A stretch of DNA of 64,000 nt from Tetrahymena elliotti 4EA. Lineage: Eukaryota; Ciliophora; Oligohymenophorea; Hymenostomatida; Tetrahymenidae. The notes beneath the pieces are model-generated. The model did no database searches. It was not told the DNA's origin and saw nothing but the letters and a program-made list of their open reading frames with translations. Location of the stretch: positions 442,135-506,134 of the forward strand of contig JH720327.1 in NCBI GenBank assembly GCA_000231825.2, written 5' to 3'. Of the stretch, positions 1-13,000 are shown piece by piece. Within the stretch, counting starts at the first letter, position 1, and the number at the start of each line of letters is the position of its first letter. The position numbers and the translations under genes were made by a program.

Positions 1-104
1 ACTGTCATAATCTTTCTCTATCTTAAAGAATCAAATACCACTAAATTTTATTATTTGTAATATTTTTAATATGCATAAATATTATCTTCTTCTTCTCTAT
101 TCAT
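1..104 (-). CDS. N-terminus of an unrecognised tandem-family protein (cut by window edge)
   Basis: Reading the minus strand from the ATG at 102-104 gives an acidic start (MNREEEDN), then YYKQQNLVVFDSLRQRKIM, running off the window. The same block starts the intact gene at 3337-5310. TAA and TAG are read as Gln. The upstream flank (about 120-260) also matches the flank of that gene, including an AACCTTCTAT motif. Function is unknown; only about 34 codons are visible, so intactness cannot be judged. Confidence 0.6.
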
Positions 105-827
105 ACTTTTTATTTCATATTAAGTTTTCACAAAACCTTCTATTTAAAAATGAGGAAATTTTTTTTCAACCTAAGGCTAAATTAAGCTTTAGTGCAGGCC
201 TACTGTATGAGCAAATAAATTATAAATATCCTTAATCATGTTTATTAGTCTATTTTTATCTTGCTTATTTAAATTACTTCTCTTTTTAGTTATCAGATTT
301 TAACATCGGATTTAAAAAAATAAAAATATTCCCGCTTAAATAATAATTAGCTATCATATTAGATTTTAATATCTAATTTAAAAAAGTAAAAGTATTCCCC
401 TTAAATAAATCATATATTTAAAAAGAAAATTACAAGAATTCAATATCTATCTATCACAAAAATTGATTGCAATTGAATATTAGCAGAGTATTTTGTATAC
501 CTCATAGAAACCAAAAAAACTAAATTTAAAAAATACACCTACCTAATTTAAATTTATCCTCTTAAATTTTTGAATATTATCTCCATTTATGTTTTGAAAT
601 TTTACCACAAATAAATAGTATTTACAATAAATTTATTTTTTTTATTATCAATATGCAAAAATGAATTTTCTCAAATATCTTTGATATTTTTTTATATTTA
701 GGTTTAATTTTTGAATTTTAAAAAAAATTTATTGCTTTTCAAAAAAAGTGTTCCACAAAAATAAAATAAAATTTTAAAATAAGTTAATGAAAATTTATGA
801 ATTTATGTAAAAAAATTTAAACATGAT
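105..827. other. Intergenic; conserved 5' flank and a dispersed repeat
   Basis: No gene is seen. The first 150 bases or so match the flank upstream of the tandem family at 2986-3070 and 5325-5450. A stretch at about 585-645 matches about 27816-27876 downstream of the first TBC gene. The rest is plain AT-rich sequence. Confidence 0.5.
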
Positions 828-1907
828 TCAAGAATTTAAGTCTTAAATAATTTATTTTAACATTTCTTCAAATTTTAGATTTTACTATTCTTAGTTAGAT
901 TTAGCAATCTTAATTATTTGGATTAATCTTGAATTTTTAGGACTGATCTTCAAGCATTTCTAATAAGAACTAATGGCCTCAGCCAGCATTTCTTCTTCAT
1001 AATAAGCATTACCTAGATTATAGTAACAAACACTATGTTGAGGATTGATTTCTAAACATTTCTTGTAAAAATTGACTGCCTCATACAACATGCCTTTAGT
1101 CTTATAAGCAATTCTTAGATTTATGTCGTAATTTTCCACTTTAGGATTAATCTTTAAACACTTCTTCAACGAATTAATGGCCTCGTCCAACTTACCTTTC
1201 TCCTGATAAGTAATTCCTAGATTATAGTGGCCAATATTGTGTTTAGGATTGATCTCTAAACATTTTTAATACAAATTGATGGCTTCATCTAGCATACCTT
1301 TTGTATAAAAAATAAATCCTAGAATATAGTGGCAAGTATTGTGTTTAGGATTGATTTCTAAACATTTCTAATAGGAATTGATGGCCTCATCCAGCATACC
1401 TTTAGCCTTATAAGCATTTCCTAGATTCATATTACAAACTATTTAGGATTGATCTCTAAACATTTCTAATAGAATGTGATGGCCTCACTAATTAGTTTTA
1501 ATTAATCTTATGTATGGCCTAAATAAAATCAGTATGTTTCATTTTTTGGTTGAATTTAGTACATATATCAATAAATTAATTCGCTAAATACGATTAATTA
1601 GCTTATTATTTCTTTTGGTATTCTTGAAAAATTTCTGAAGTATCATTAGAATTTCATATTTACTACCTTAAATTTAGAAGCAAAACTATCAGTTTAGTAT
1701 CATTAGGTCTTTAACTTGGGTCTAATAACAGAATTTATGAAAGAATTTCACTTAGAGATTAATCTAAATTAGGGAAATTTTAATAACCTGTTCTCTTAAG
1801 TTCAAAACAGCTATTTAAAGAAGCACCTGCTAAAATATAGAAACATATTCCAAACGCCCAAATATCTTCATTAAAATTCTAAATGTTATTTTATATTATT
1901 TTGTAAA
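828..1907 (-). pseudogene. 5'-truncated pseudokinase-TPR pseudogene
   Basis: This is a damaged relative of the intact gene at 31211-33676. The readable part starts within the kinase C-lobe (DIWAFGICFYILAGAS, near 1905) and runs through a linker into about seven 34-residue TPR units of the type EAINxYxKCLEINPK. Nothing upstream encodes the N-lobe or catalytic loop. A TGG of the intact copy (in QQIWTSKD) is TGA here, and the reading frame is lost near 1460-1510, where part of a TPR is also missing. From about 1425 the TPR frame is open again to a TGA at 828-830, with a tail (FEEMLKQIIQDLNS) not seen in the intact copy. Expression of the open TPR segment alone cannot be excluded. Confidence 0.75.
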
Positions 1908-2199
1908 TTAATTATCATAATTTATTTCTGCAATACAGAACGATTTAAATTATTCCAATATTAGTTTTTTTAATTTATAAATTATCTATTACTTAATTTT
2001 TTTTAATAATTTTTAATTTCTAATATTTATTTATCCTCTAAATTCAAAAAATATTTTTTAAATGTCTTTATGTTAATACAAGAAACTTGAATCGTTTTTT
2101 TGATCAAGTTAAAAATTTTAAACAACAAAAAAATTTTTCATTCTCTTGATGCACGAATGAAATTCATAAAAAAAAGCGAAAAAAACTTAAATTTTGGCT

Positions 2200-2985
2200 T
2201 CCCTCTCAATACACAAGCCCTACCAAGTAATTAGGGTAACTTCAAAATTAATTTCATTCTTCTATCTTTTAATTTTAAGAGTGTTGCTATCTGAAAGTAA
2301 CTAACAAGCTATTTCTTTTAGTTTAATTATATAGCACTAATATATTTTTGGATCTATTGATAAAATATAATATTATTTATTTCTTATTCAGTGTAAATGT
2401 TTATCTCTTCCATAAATATTGAATTAACTATCTTCATATAAGCTGATGTATAGTCTTTTGTGAGTGTGAATTATTCAATCATTATTTATTCTTGACTATT
2501 TTCTTGATTTTTGAACTTATCATTTAAAATAATAAATATTTTTGAAGGATTTATTTTTGTCATTTGTAAATCATTTTCTAAGAATAAATCTTAAGTTAGG
2601 GCTAGCATATTTTTTAAAATTATAAAATCTCTACTTGAAAGGCTTGGCTCAAAATGCTTATTATCAATATGTGCATCAAATGTAATTTGCAAGTTATCTT
2701 TAACTAAAATCTATTTTTCGATTAACATGTAGCTTTCTTTTTCTCCAGACTGAAAAACATCAATATTCATGATATTAAATTTAGCCTTTTTGAATTGTTT
2801 ATTAGTGTTTTGCTAAATTTCTTATACTAATTATTGTACTTCTTAAATTGAGTTAGTTTTATAAACTTCTAAGATTAATTTTTATCATTTATTATTTTCT
2901 ACTAGAAATTATTAGCAATTATTATTTGTAATATTACTAAAATGAGTAAATCTTTTCTTCTTCATTTCCAAGAAAATCTTTCAAT
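2200..2985 (-). pseudogene. Internally deleted copy of the 657-aa tandem-family gene
   Basis: The minus strand carries a remnant of the family start (YYKQQ at about 2930) joined directly to sequence matching the middle of the intact protein (NNCQQFLVENNK, then LILEVYKTNS). About 250 residues are missing at the join. A TGA replaces a Tyr codon right after the join, and a further one-base shift occurs near 2330. Matching then fades near 2230. The flank upstream (2986-3070) is still like that of the intact gene, so this arose by tandem duplication and then decayed. No function expected. Confidence 0.7.
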
Positions 2986-3336
2986 ACATTAAGTTTTCAA
3001 AAAACCTTCTATCTAAAAATGAGGAAACCTTTTTTCTACCTGAGACTTAATTAAACTTTAGTGAAGGCCAACTACTTTATATACCACATAAACACCTATA
3101 AAACTAAAATTAAATATTCATTAATTTATATAAAACATATCAAAACTTCAAAACTAAAATCAAAGTAAAATTATTATTAATTGAATTTCAATGAATTTTT
3201 ATCTTTTTTTAAATTTTTTTAAAATTAAACCTTAATTAATAAAAATTATCTCATTCTATTTTATATATTTATTTATTCAAGTCAAAATTTAGGATAAAAT
3301 AATATAAAATCAAAGAAATAAATACATAGAAAGATC

Positions 3337-5310
3337 TCAATTTCTTCTCTTGAGTAAAATTTAACTTTTAATTCTTGGTTCAAAATAATTATGAAATGCA
3401 TTCTTTGCTTTTTTTGAATTAGCTTATTTATAATTTAATGATACAATATATTTGAGCTTGAAAAGTTAAAATTTCTCTATCTTTTCTTCTTTAATTTCTT
3501 ATTTAATTTCATTTTATGTCTATGGAACAGGTTTTTTTTGTTTTTAAATTAATTAAAAAATAGTTATTATATTTATATTTTTGAACTCATTAAATTATTT
3601 TAATTACAGTTTACAAAAATCATCTAGATTTATATGTTTAACAGATTTGAATATTTCTAAATTTAAAAAAGAAATATCTTCAATCCTATCATAATAGGAT
3701 GTATTGAATTTAATTACTTAAAATTGTAATTATTCACCAAGAGCAATAATATCTTTTAAATTTTAGTCAGTGCAAATTTAACTAATTTAAATTGGAGATC
3801 CTACATTATTATGGTTATTAACTTAAGCAAAAAGTTGTGTGAGAGTTTCTATTTCTTGATAGTCTAATTCTAAACTTAATTAATTGATTTTACCATTTAT
3901 TATTTTAACATTTTTATTGAAATAAGTAATATTTAATTCTAATATTTCTAGATGCTATTAGATACTAAGATATAACTAACAAGCTCTTTCTTTTTCTTTT
4001 TATTAAATAGTATTAAAATATTGTTGGATTAATTGATAGAATACAATTTTATTTATTTCAGGTTCAGTGTAAAAACCTTTCTCTACTTCAAATATTTCAT
4101 CAACTAATTTCAAATATGCTTGTTTGTAATCTCTATTAGATATTAATTAATCAATCACTATTTGCACTTCAAAACTATTAGGGTCTTTTTAAGAGTTATT
4201 ATCATCTATAAATATAAGGTAAGGGTTTATATTTGTAATTTGTAAATCATTTTATGCCAATAAATCTTAACTTAGAATTATCATATTTTTTAAAATAATA
4301 AAATTTTATCTCAAGGAATTTTCTTTGTTTCTTTATTAGATTAATTAAGTCTAAAATAATTACTTTTCTACTAAAATATAGCTTTCTTTTTAGCTAGGCA
4401 AAACATCAATATTTATTATATTAAATTTAGCATTTTTCATATTTGGAATTGATTATTATTAAAATTTTTACTGCAATTGTCGTGTTTCTTCATATGAATT
4501 AGTTTTATAAACTTCTAAGATTAATTATGAATATTTATTATTGTCAACAATAAATTATTAGCAATTATTTAAATAAGATTTTACTTAAATTGTTTTATAT
4601 TTAGGATGTTTAGAAATTCTTTCAAAAAGATCTAAATTGTAATTATCTAAAAGGTAGGAATAAGATTACTTTATTTCTTCTTAAAATGTTTCAATTGGTA
4701 TTTATTAGCTCAATCTGCCTTATAATTCAATAAACTATTATTGGAAGATTTTTAATTATTAATTTTTGCCCTCTTCTCCAACTTTTATGTAAAATTAATG
4801 TTGGAAACTTGAAACAAATGAGTAAATGTGACTATATTTTTCTTCATTTGTGAGACTTAAGATATTTATTTTTGCTATGATTTTTGATTTATCTACAATT
4901 TTAAAGTACAATTCTAAACTTAGATTTTTAAAATTTTGTTTATTGTAATCGTATTATTCATTTAGATACTCTGGCAAACATCTCATCAATAAATCCATTT
5001 TTTAATTGTTAATTTAGTACTCTTGTTAGAATTAACTCATTGTCATTTCGCACCATTCCATTTCTACAGCATAATAGTTCTTATCTTCTGATAAAAAATA
5101 TCTATCATAAAGCTCTAAAAAAATATGATCAATATGTCTAAAATTTTCTAAAGCATGCTAAATTTCTCTTAATTCATTATCTTTTATAAAAGCTGTAATA
5201 TAAACAACTATCATAATCTTTCTCTATCTTAAAGAATCAAATACCACTAAGTTTTACTATTTGTAATATTCCTAGTATGCTTAAATGTTATCTAATTCAT
5301 CTCCAGTCAT
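3337..5310 (-). CDS. Hypothetical protein, 657 aa, single exon, tandem family
   Basis: An uninterrupted ciliate-code frame runs from ATG 5308-5310 (MTGDELDNIQAY) to TGA 3337-3339, 658 codons with many TAA/TAG as Gln. No signal peptide, membrane segment or catalytic motif was recognised. Composition is Gln-, Ile-, Leu- and Lys-rich, as in a helical, probably cytosolic protein. Recognisable blocks are SLRQRKIMIVVYITAF near the start and LILEVYKTNS in the middle. Two relatives lie nearby: an edge-cut copy (1-104) and an internally deleted one (2200-2985), all on one strand with a shared 5' flank. That shared flank supports this start. I do not know the family; it may be ciliate-specific. Confidence 0.8.
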
Positions 5311-6065
5311 ATTTACTTTTTATTTAATTTTCAGAAAACCTTCTATCTAAAAATGAGGAAATTTTTTTTCTATCTGGTACTAAATTAAGTTTTAGTGTAG
5401 ACCTATTGTATGAGTTAATAAATCACTAATATCCTATATCATCTTTATTAATTCGTTTTGTCTTCTCTTCTGAATAACTCTTTTTGATTTACAAATTATT
5501 ACTAATCCGATTTTAGAATTTAATTTAATAAAATAAAAATATTGCCTCTTAAATTTATCTGATAGATTTAAAAAGAAAATTGTAATACAAACAAATCTTT
5601 CTATTAAAAAAAACCAGTTTTTGTAAAGAATAAAATATTCTCTCCTAAAATTATTAGATAGATTTACAAAGTAATGAATACAAATTAAAAAAATACAATT
5701 ATTTTACCTAAAGCACTATTAAATAAATATAATGCATTTTCATTATTCAATCTACCTCTATAGAATAAATTTATATTAATATAAGTTAAAATCTTCTAAT
5801 TTCAAATAAAGAAATATTATTTAAAAACATTTCGAAGTAATAAATAATATTTGCTATATTATATGATAATTAAGTAACCATTTTTTAGTAAATCAAATAT
5901 AAATCATTTTTAATTTTAAAAAATAATAGCAGTAACACTTGAAATAACTAAGATATTACAAACTACAATTAATATACAATATTATTATGAAATAAATAAC
6001 AAATTAAATCTACATTTTGAAATTAAAACATTATGTAAAAACTAGGTCTTATTTCAGATTAGTTT
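5311..6065. other. Intergenic with conserved flank of the tandem family
   Basis: About 5325-5450 is shared with the upstream flanks of the two related copies, so it is a candidate promoter/5'UTR. The rest is featureless AT-rich sequence up to the end of the RBR gene. Confidence 0.5.
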
Positions 6066-8905
6066 TCATTTATGCTCAATAAAACAAGATTCACAAAAAA
6101 CATAATCAATCGAGTTTTTTTGACCACAGAAATCACATGTCCATTATGGTATTTCTTCAACCTCTATGGGCTCTTCCTCTTTTTTTTGATTTTTTTGATT
6201 CTTTTAATTTTTATTTTCTTTATTATTTCCTTTTTTCTAAGCTTAATTTTTAACATTTTTATTTTCTTTTTGTGAGGAGATCTTACTCAACTCTGGCATT
6301 TCTATTGAATTAAATAAAATAATTACTAATACTTAAAAGGATTAATATAAGTTACCTTTTTCAAAAGAGTCAATCATATTTCCAAAATATTTAATAAGAG
6401 TTTTAGTGAGTGCTTTTACATCTCTCTAAAAGTTGAAAAATTCATTTTCCATCATTCTTTAATTTACATTATGGAAATCGCATAGCTTGATATCAGTTTT
6501 ATGATCTAATTTTTCTAAGTTGCTTTCTAATTCTTTCTAAAGGAATTCAACCAGATTTGCTTTATCCGAAGACATGTAATATGCTAAAGGATAACTATAA
6601 GCAACAGCTCTTCTGCATTCTAATAATTAAAAAATGATAATAAATTAAACAATCTTTTATTAACATAAGCATTTAAGTTTACCTATAATAGTTAATAGTG
6701 CTTCTGTCAAGAAATCAAAATTGATTTATGTATCTAAATTATCATTAATACCTTAAAATGTTTTTTCAATATCATTTTTCTTTTTTATTCCAAATTCAAT
6801 AGATTTTTTATGATTTATAAATCTTTCAGAGAAAAATGTAAATCTTTTGAGTTGACTTTCAGATTACTGTTTAATTTAATCTTATTCTTTCTTATGAATT
6901 TCAGAATATTTGTTGCAATCAACGTGATTTTTCCAGTCTCCCATACAAAGCCAGCAGAATTCATAAGTGCATTTTTTGCATGTCATATGCATACATCCTT
7001 AATTTTTTTCAATATCAACTTTACATTTTGGACATTTCTTTGTATTTAACTTAATCCATAATTAATCAATAGAATCTGAGGTTTTACCTCCAACCAAGTT
7101 TTACCATTCTTTCATTTTTTAGCAATTTAATGGTCTATGAGCTTCATCTCTACACTAGTTTATAAATAAAAATTGATAAATTTTGCATCAAATCGTTTTA
7201 ATTTCTTACCAAAGAGCAAAATGAATATGTACAATCACATGACACATTAAAGAAAGCTTCATCAAACGACTAAATAGCACCCTTATATGAGTTCAGGATA
7301 ATCATATTCTAGCATTTTTTACCAGGACAACAAGTAATCTTATTGTTAAAATAAAATTTACTGCTTGAAATTATAAATAAAATGAATTTACTTTCTTATT
7401 TCTTGACATAAAATCTTAACATAAGAAGGTTTCAAATAACTTGTAGGAAGCATCTTTCAAAAATTTTTTAAAAAAATCTAAATCAACTATTTGCTTTATT
7501 AATAATAAAATAACATTAATTCAAAAAAGGATATTTTCTCAAAGGTATAAGATGTAATTTTTTTATTTTCATATTAAATTAAATATAATACAATTAATTC
7601 AATTCTTTTATTTGCTTTCAATAACTACTTTTTTAATAAATTTCATTTGTATTGTTTGCTTTTATGAAATGGCTATTAAGTTATTTAATAAATTTTTGTT
7701 TAGTTCCCCCTTTTTACTTGAAAATTAACTTTTATATTTTCTTTTAACTTATTATTTAATCAAACCTAAATAACTAATTTGTTCTTTTACTAAACCATTA
7801 ATTCTGAATTTTTTGATATGCCTATATGATTTTTTCTTCTTCAAATACTTGATAAAGTTATTCCATTTTTGCTATTTGGTTGATATATTTACTATTACCT
7901 TTTTAGGTTTATCTTATCGATTGAATAAGATGTGTATTATTTTTTGAGTGTTTTAGATGAAATGATTTGCTACTATTTTATTAAATTAATAAGATGTTAA
8001 TGTTTCTATTATGTTGAGTATATATTTATGAGAAACTAAATATTTTATTTTGATTTAACTAATTATTTAATATGTTCTTTTAATGTTTTTATTCTATTGA
8101 ATTGGTATTTATAGAAACTAACTATTTTATTTTGATTTAACTAATAATTGAATATATTTTTTAAATCTGCAATCTACTGATTGAACAAAAGGAGCTAGAT
8201 TTTCAATTTTAAAAAATAAATTTACCTTGCATTTATCCATAGGACATCTCTTGACTAAAGCAAATTCACACCCTTGTTTAATACCAGCTTCTAGATACTG
8301 GGACCAACAATTTTTACAGAATTGATGGTTGCATTCTAAGCATGATAGGTTAGTATCATCACAACAAAGTATGCATTCAGGCTAGATTAATTATAATACG
8401 AATGAATACCATTTTTCTAAAATTAAAATGAATTTACAGATTTAGGAGTTTATTTTGCTGAAGAATAGACTTCATCGATTAATTTCTAGCTTGGATTTTA
8501 GGCTAAATTCAAATCATAATTCACTTTCTAATAAAGCCATAATGCTTTTCCTGATGATATACCTAATGTTTCTTAAATAGCCTTGATATTTTCTTTGATT
8601 TCATTGCAAAATAAATAATCTTTGACTAATCTAAGTTGATGTGATTAACCAAATGCTATATTTTAATTTGAAAATAATGAATTAGCAAATGAAGTAAATA
8701 ATTTTCTATTTTTTCATCTTTTTTGTCAATATTGATTATTCTTGTTAAATGAGAAAAAAAGAGTCTAAAGAAATTTACAAATTTTTTAGTCAGAATTCTT
8801 TTTTTCTTCTTCCTCATAGTGGTATTCATATCCATCATGGTCTTCATGTCCTCCGTATTCGTCATTATCATAATAACAATCGTCGTAATCGCCGTAATCG
8901 CTCAT
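6066..8905 (-). CDS. Ariadne-type RBR E3 ubiquitin ligase, 567 aa, 8 exons
   Basis: Exons (minus): 8779-8905, 8438-8655, 8226-8381, 7392-7493, 7210-7338, 6683-7154, 6356-6619, 6066-6301; they sum to 568 codons ending in TGA. The protein starts with an acidic Asp/Tyr/Glu stretch (about 1-37). RING1 follows (C118, C121, C129, C132, H134, C137, C140, ending CPMDKC), then an IBR with CCPGKKC and CDC...FC, then RING2 (CPKC at 285-288, GCMHMTC, FCWLC). In this family the RING2 Cys accepts ubiquitin from E2; here it is C298. The usual Asn of GCNHM is Met. A helical Ariadne-like region and a charged Lys/Asn/Gln stretch follow, then a RanBP2-type zinc finger at the extreme C-terminus (WxCxxC...NxxxxxxCxxC). 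Intron 3 (7494-8225) is unusually long and internally repeated. Confidence in the family is high. Confidence 0.92.
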
Positions 8906-10075
8906 ATTTGATTTAGGTTAGCTATATAATTTTAAATGATCTTCTTAATTATTTCGATACTTTTTTTGTAGTTTTAATGAAAAATTTAATTAATTTCAAT
9001 ATTTGTTTATCCACTTATTTGCTTAATTTATAATCATTTATAAATATTCTGATGACTACTTCTGATATATACTATTTTTTCTAAAAGATCCTCTCTTTAG
9101 ATAGATAAAACTTCTATTGAAGAAATATCAATTAAAAAACAAATTTCTTTTCAGACTTAACCAGAAAGATAAAGTTTCTATCAATCTATCTAGATTTAAA
9201 TATAATTAATATACCCTTTGAAAAATAGATAAGTTAGATTAATTCATGTTTACAAAAAAATTCAATTAAAAATTATTGTCGAATTCGATTAAGTTTTAAT
9301 TTAAAGTAAATGTTAAAATAGATATTTTTATTTTAGATCAATCTTATTTCTATTAAACTCAGAAGAATAGAAGAGAGATTTTACAACTTTAGAAACATAT
9401 AAATCCTACAGTAATTATTTTCTTCTTGGTAAAAATCTTAGCTTGCCTTTATTAAAATTTTATTAGATAAATAACAGGAGAAAATAAAATCAATTCTGTT
9501 TGGAGGTAATCTTTTTATTTTTATTAGACCATTAATTAAGTTGGTAAGATCGAGTAAAGAATAATTTATTCATCAAAAGAATAAAATATAATTGATAGGG
9601 TATATTCTCTATTTTTTAACAATAAATTATATACAAATATTTCTCTTGAATAAGACAAATATACTGCAAATGTTCATTAATTAGGATCTAGGGGATGGCG
9701 AATTTTTTTAACAAGAAAGTGTCTTATATTTGTTAATTTTGCTAGTTAAAAAAATGTTTATTTTTTGATTAAATTGAGAAATCTCAATATATCAACATTT
9801 TTATAACTAAAAAATATTTATTTACTTTTAATAAAAATATCATAAGCTTGATGAAGATAAATAAATTAAAAAGGAAACAAAATTAAGTAAATATTATTAA
9901 AATCTGCTAATAAAATGAGAATTAATATATTATTTTATTTAGTTAAATATGATATTTAAGAGATATTACTAATATATACAGGGTTATTTCTAATTCTCTT
10001 TTTCAAATTCTTTGATTCATAAATATTTAATGTGTAATTAATTTAATAGAAATAATTATTGTTTTCTTTATATTT
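8906..10075. other. Intergenic, no gene seen
   Basis: AT-rich spacer between two minus-strand genes. It should contain the RBR promoter (just above 8905) and the 3' end of the next gene, but no motif could be assigned. Confidence 0.4.
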
Positions 10076-13000
10076 TCATTGATTGTATTTTTCTTATTCA
10101 TTTTATTTAAAATTATTCTCAACTTTTTAAATTTTCTAATTGTAAAGTAGCAAATTTGGAGTTTAAATATCTTTTTATACGCTTATATTTTTTCTTTTAA
10201 TGCTTTTATTATTCCTAGATTTTTAAAACAAGAAAGATTTGAAATCAAATTTCTAATTAGAATGATAACTATTTTGCTATTGTTATTGCTATTTATCTTA
10301 AATGTTTAATTAATTCTATTTCATTAAAGCATCTAAATTATTAGTAGATGGAAACTTAGTTTAATTATTTTAAAGTTCAGCTTTGACTTATAAGTTTATT
10401 TTTTTTTTGTTCTAAATTCCAAATGTGTCATCTTCAAATATTTCTAAACCATCATCATTTTTGCTGATAATTTGTTTATTTGAGATTAAAATATTTTATT
10501 AACTATTTAATTCTTAACTTAAACCATTAAATATTTTTGAATTTTAATCTGTTGTGTTTTCTAAGTATCTATCAATAGTATTGCACCTCTTTAGTTAGCT
10601 ATTACCTTTTTAAAAAGTAAAAAGGGAGCTTATATCTGAAGCATTAGAAGCATCATTTTTAGCAGATCTATAAAATTATTGAGAACTACTGCTGCTAATT
10701 TGCTATACATTTTCTTTCCCTTATAAAATTTAACTGCTTTTTCTTTCACTATTTCTTGATGTATATTAACCAGATAATTTTCTTTCTCTGGGTTGGATGT
10801 TTGACTGAATAATTATCATTTGATCATTTTTTAACTTACTTGGTATTATTTAGTCATCAAGATTGGCAACACACTTATTGAAATGAGTGTATTCACCTTT
10901 GTTTTATTTCAATTAAACAATTTTTTTTTGCATAGGAATTTTTTATCCGTTTATATTCAAACTATTTTCAAGATTTGAGTTCTCCAAAACTATTCTAGGG
11001 CTCGTATTAGCTATTGAATACTTGAAAATATTTTAATTTTGAAGTTGCTAAATTTCTTATACTTTTAAACTTTATTGACTATGCTATTCTCTTAGTTAGT
11101 TTATGTTTTATCTAAACACATTTTAATGTTAATTTTGTTCACTTTCTTATACTTTTAAATTTTATTGACTTTGTTACTCTTTTAGTTAGTGTATGCTGAA
11201 TTTTTCATCTTAAATCTACTTGAAATTATCTGAGTCAAATGAAGGTAATTAAGAAATTACTTCATTAATTTTTTTGTTTGAGAAAATATTATTTTAGTTT
11301 GAATGAAAATTAATTTATTTTTTCTCACTTTTTGCCTTTTCATACTCTTGTAAAAGCTATGAAATTTTTGTTGTTTATCTTGCAGTTTATTGACTGCTAA
11401 TGTTTACTTAGTTTAAGGTCATTTCTTAACTTTTTGTATTGATTTCTCTTTGTACAGCACTTTTATTATTTCTTTTTAAAATGTTTTGTGATTAGATTTA
11501 TCTAGAAGGCTAGTTGTCTTAAGATATAATTTAACTGCTTAAGACATTATTTTTTGCAACAATTTGAGAAAAATCTAATAAATCATTAAATGAATTATAA
11601 GTTCTTTGAGTGAATATTTATTTTAATCCTGCTTAGTTAGTATTTATTTAGTTTTTGTTCCTCTCTTCTTCATTATTAGATTGAATAATACTAGAAAAGT
11701 TTCTTGCTTTTTTTGTCTTTGAATATTATTTGCTAATTAGATCAATAAAACTGTTCTCTTTATTTTAAGAATCTTCTTAACGACTTCCAATATCATCACT
11801 ATCAAAATTATTATTTTCTTGTCTTTATTCAATGATTCCTTTTTATTTGTTATTATCACTGATATTGCTCAAATTTAATGTTTTATTATTTATTAAAGAG
11901 CTTCTTTTTCTTTCACTGAGTTCGTTTTGAGGAATTTAAACTAAGCTTAAACCTAATTAAATTAATGAAAATTCATCAAGTTTAGTAGCATATGTTTAAT
12001 CTGAAGGTCTTTTAAGGGAAGTAAAAGATTTAGTGTTTGTCTTGCATTAAGATGGTGTAACATCGGTGCTAGTAGCAATTTTATCATTATCTGTTGAGTT
12101 ATATCTCAGTGTCTTAAAAGAAGCATTTTTAAAGCTACTTTAGAGTTTATATTTCAGCTATCTAGCAGATTAGCAGTTAAGAGATTCTTTAGGTGTTAAA
12201 TAGAATGATTATTATTTTCTCTCTAACTTAGATTAATTCAATGCATTAATTTGCTTATTATCTGAATTAGTATAAATATTTAATATTGATTATTGATTAG
12301 AAGGATTGTCAAACATTCTAGCAATGCTCACTGATTGTATTTTTTGTTATTGTTTTAGAATTAACTTTTCTTGATTTTCATAAATACTTGGATGTCTAAC
12401 TTTTGTGCTTGTATTGATTATTCCATTTTTTAACTAAAGCATTTTTATTGCTTGTTCTTTTTTGTACTCATGTCTTTTATCTTTTGTGCCAAAATCAAAG
12501 CCTTTATTTATGATATTAAATATTTATTTTTGAAGATGCTTTTTTTCTTATGAAACTTATTAGGTCTAAGGAGTTGTTGTTCTATGAGATGAAGAAGAAT
12601 TTTACTCGCCTTCATAAGAAAATATTTTTTCATGCTCATTCAAACTACTTTAATTAGTATCTTTTGTTTCTTTTAAACAAATTGAATTTCTTGATTTTAA
12701 ATTAAGTTAAATGCTTGGTTTTTTCTAAATTTCTTGAGAAGATCTCCTTTCTATTTTTTGGTTGCTGTTTATTTTATATTGAACATCCCTATTTGAAGAC
12801 ACAGGAGAATCAATAAAAAATACTTTTTTTGAGAGCAAATTTTCTTAAAAATTTAATATTGTTTGCTTTTTCTCAAGAAGTTTTTGCATGTGAATGTCAT
12901 CTTCATTATTGGGAATGATAGCCAGAGAATTCCTTTATTCTGATTTATTAACTACATTATTACATATAATTTCACTCTTTTATCTTCTGAAATCTGGCTT

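Noticed and set aside
6072..6275. Plus-strand hydrophobic frame (67 aa)
   Set aside because: It lies antisense to the last RBR exon, whose Lys/Asn/Glu-rich stretch gives a spurious Phe/Leu-rich reverse frame.
7339..7391. A 31-base intron in the RBR gene
   Set aside because: An AG 31 bases after the donor breaks the frame; the AG at 53 bases restores ITCCPGKKC.
8656..8871. Minus-strand frame starting [11 protein letters not shown]
   Set aside because: Wrong frame of RBR exon 1 and intron 1; the proper frame starts at 8905 and splices at 8779.
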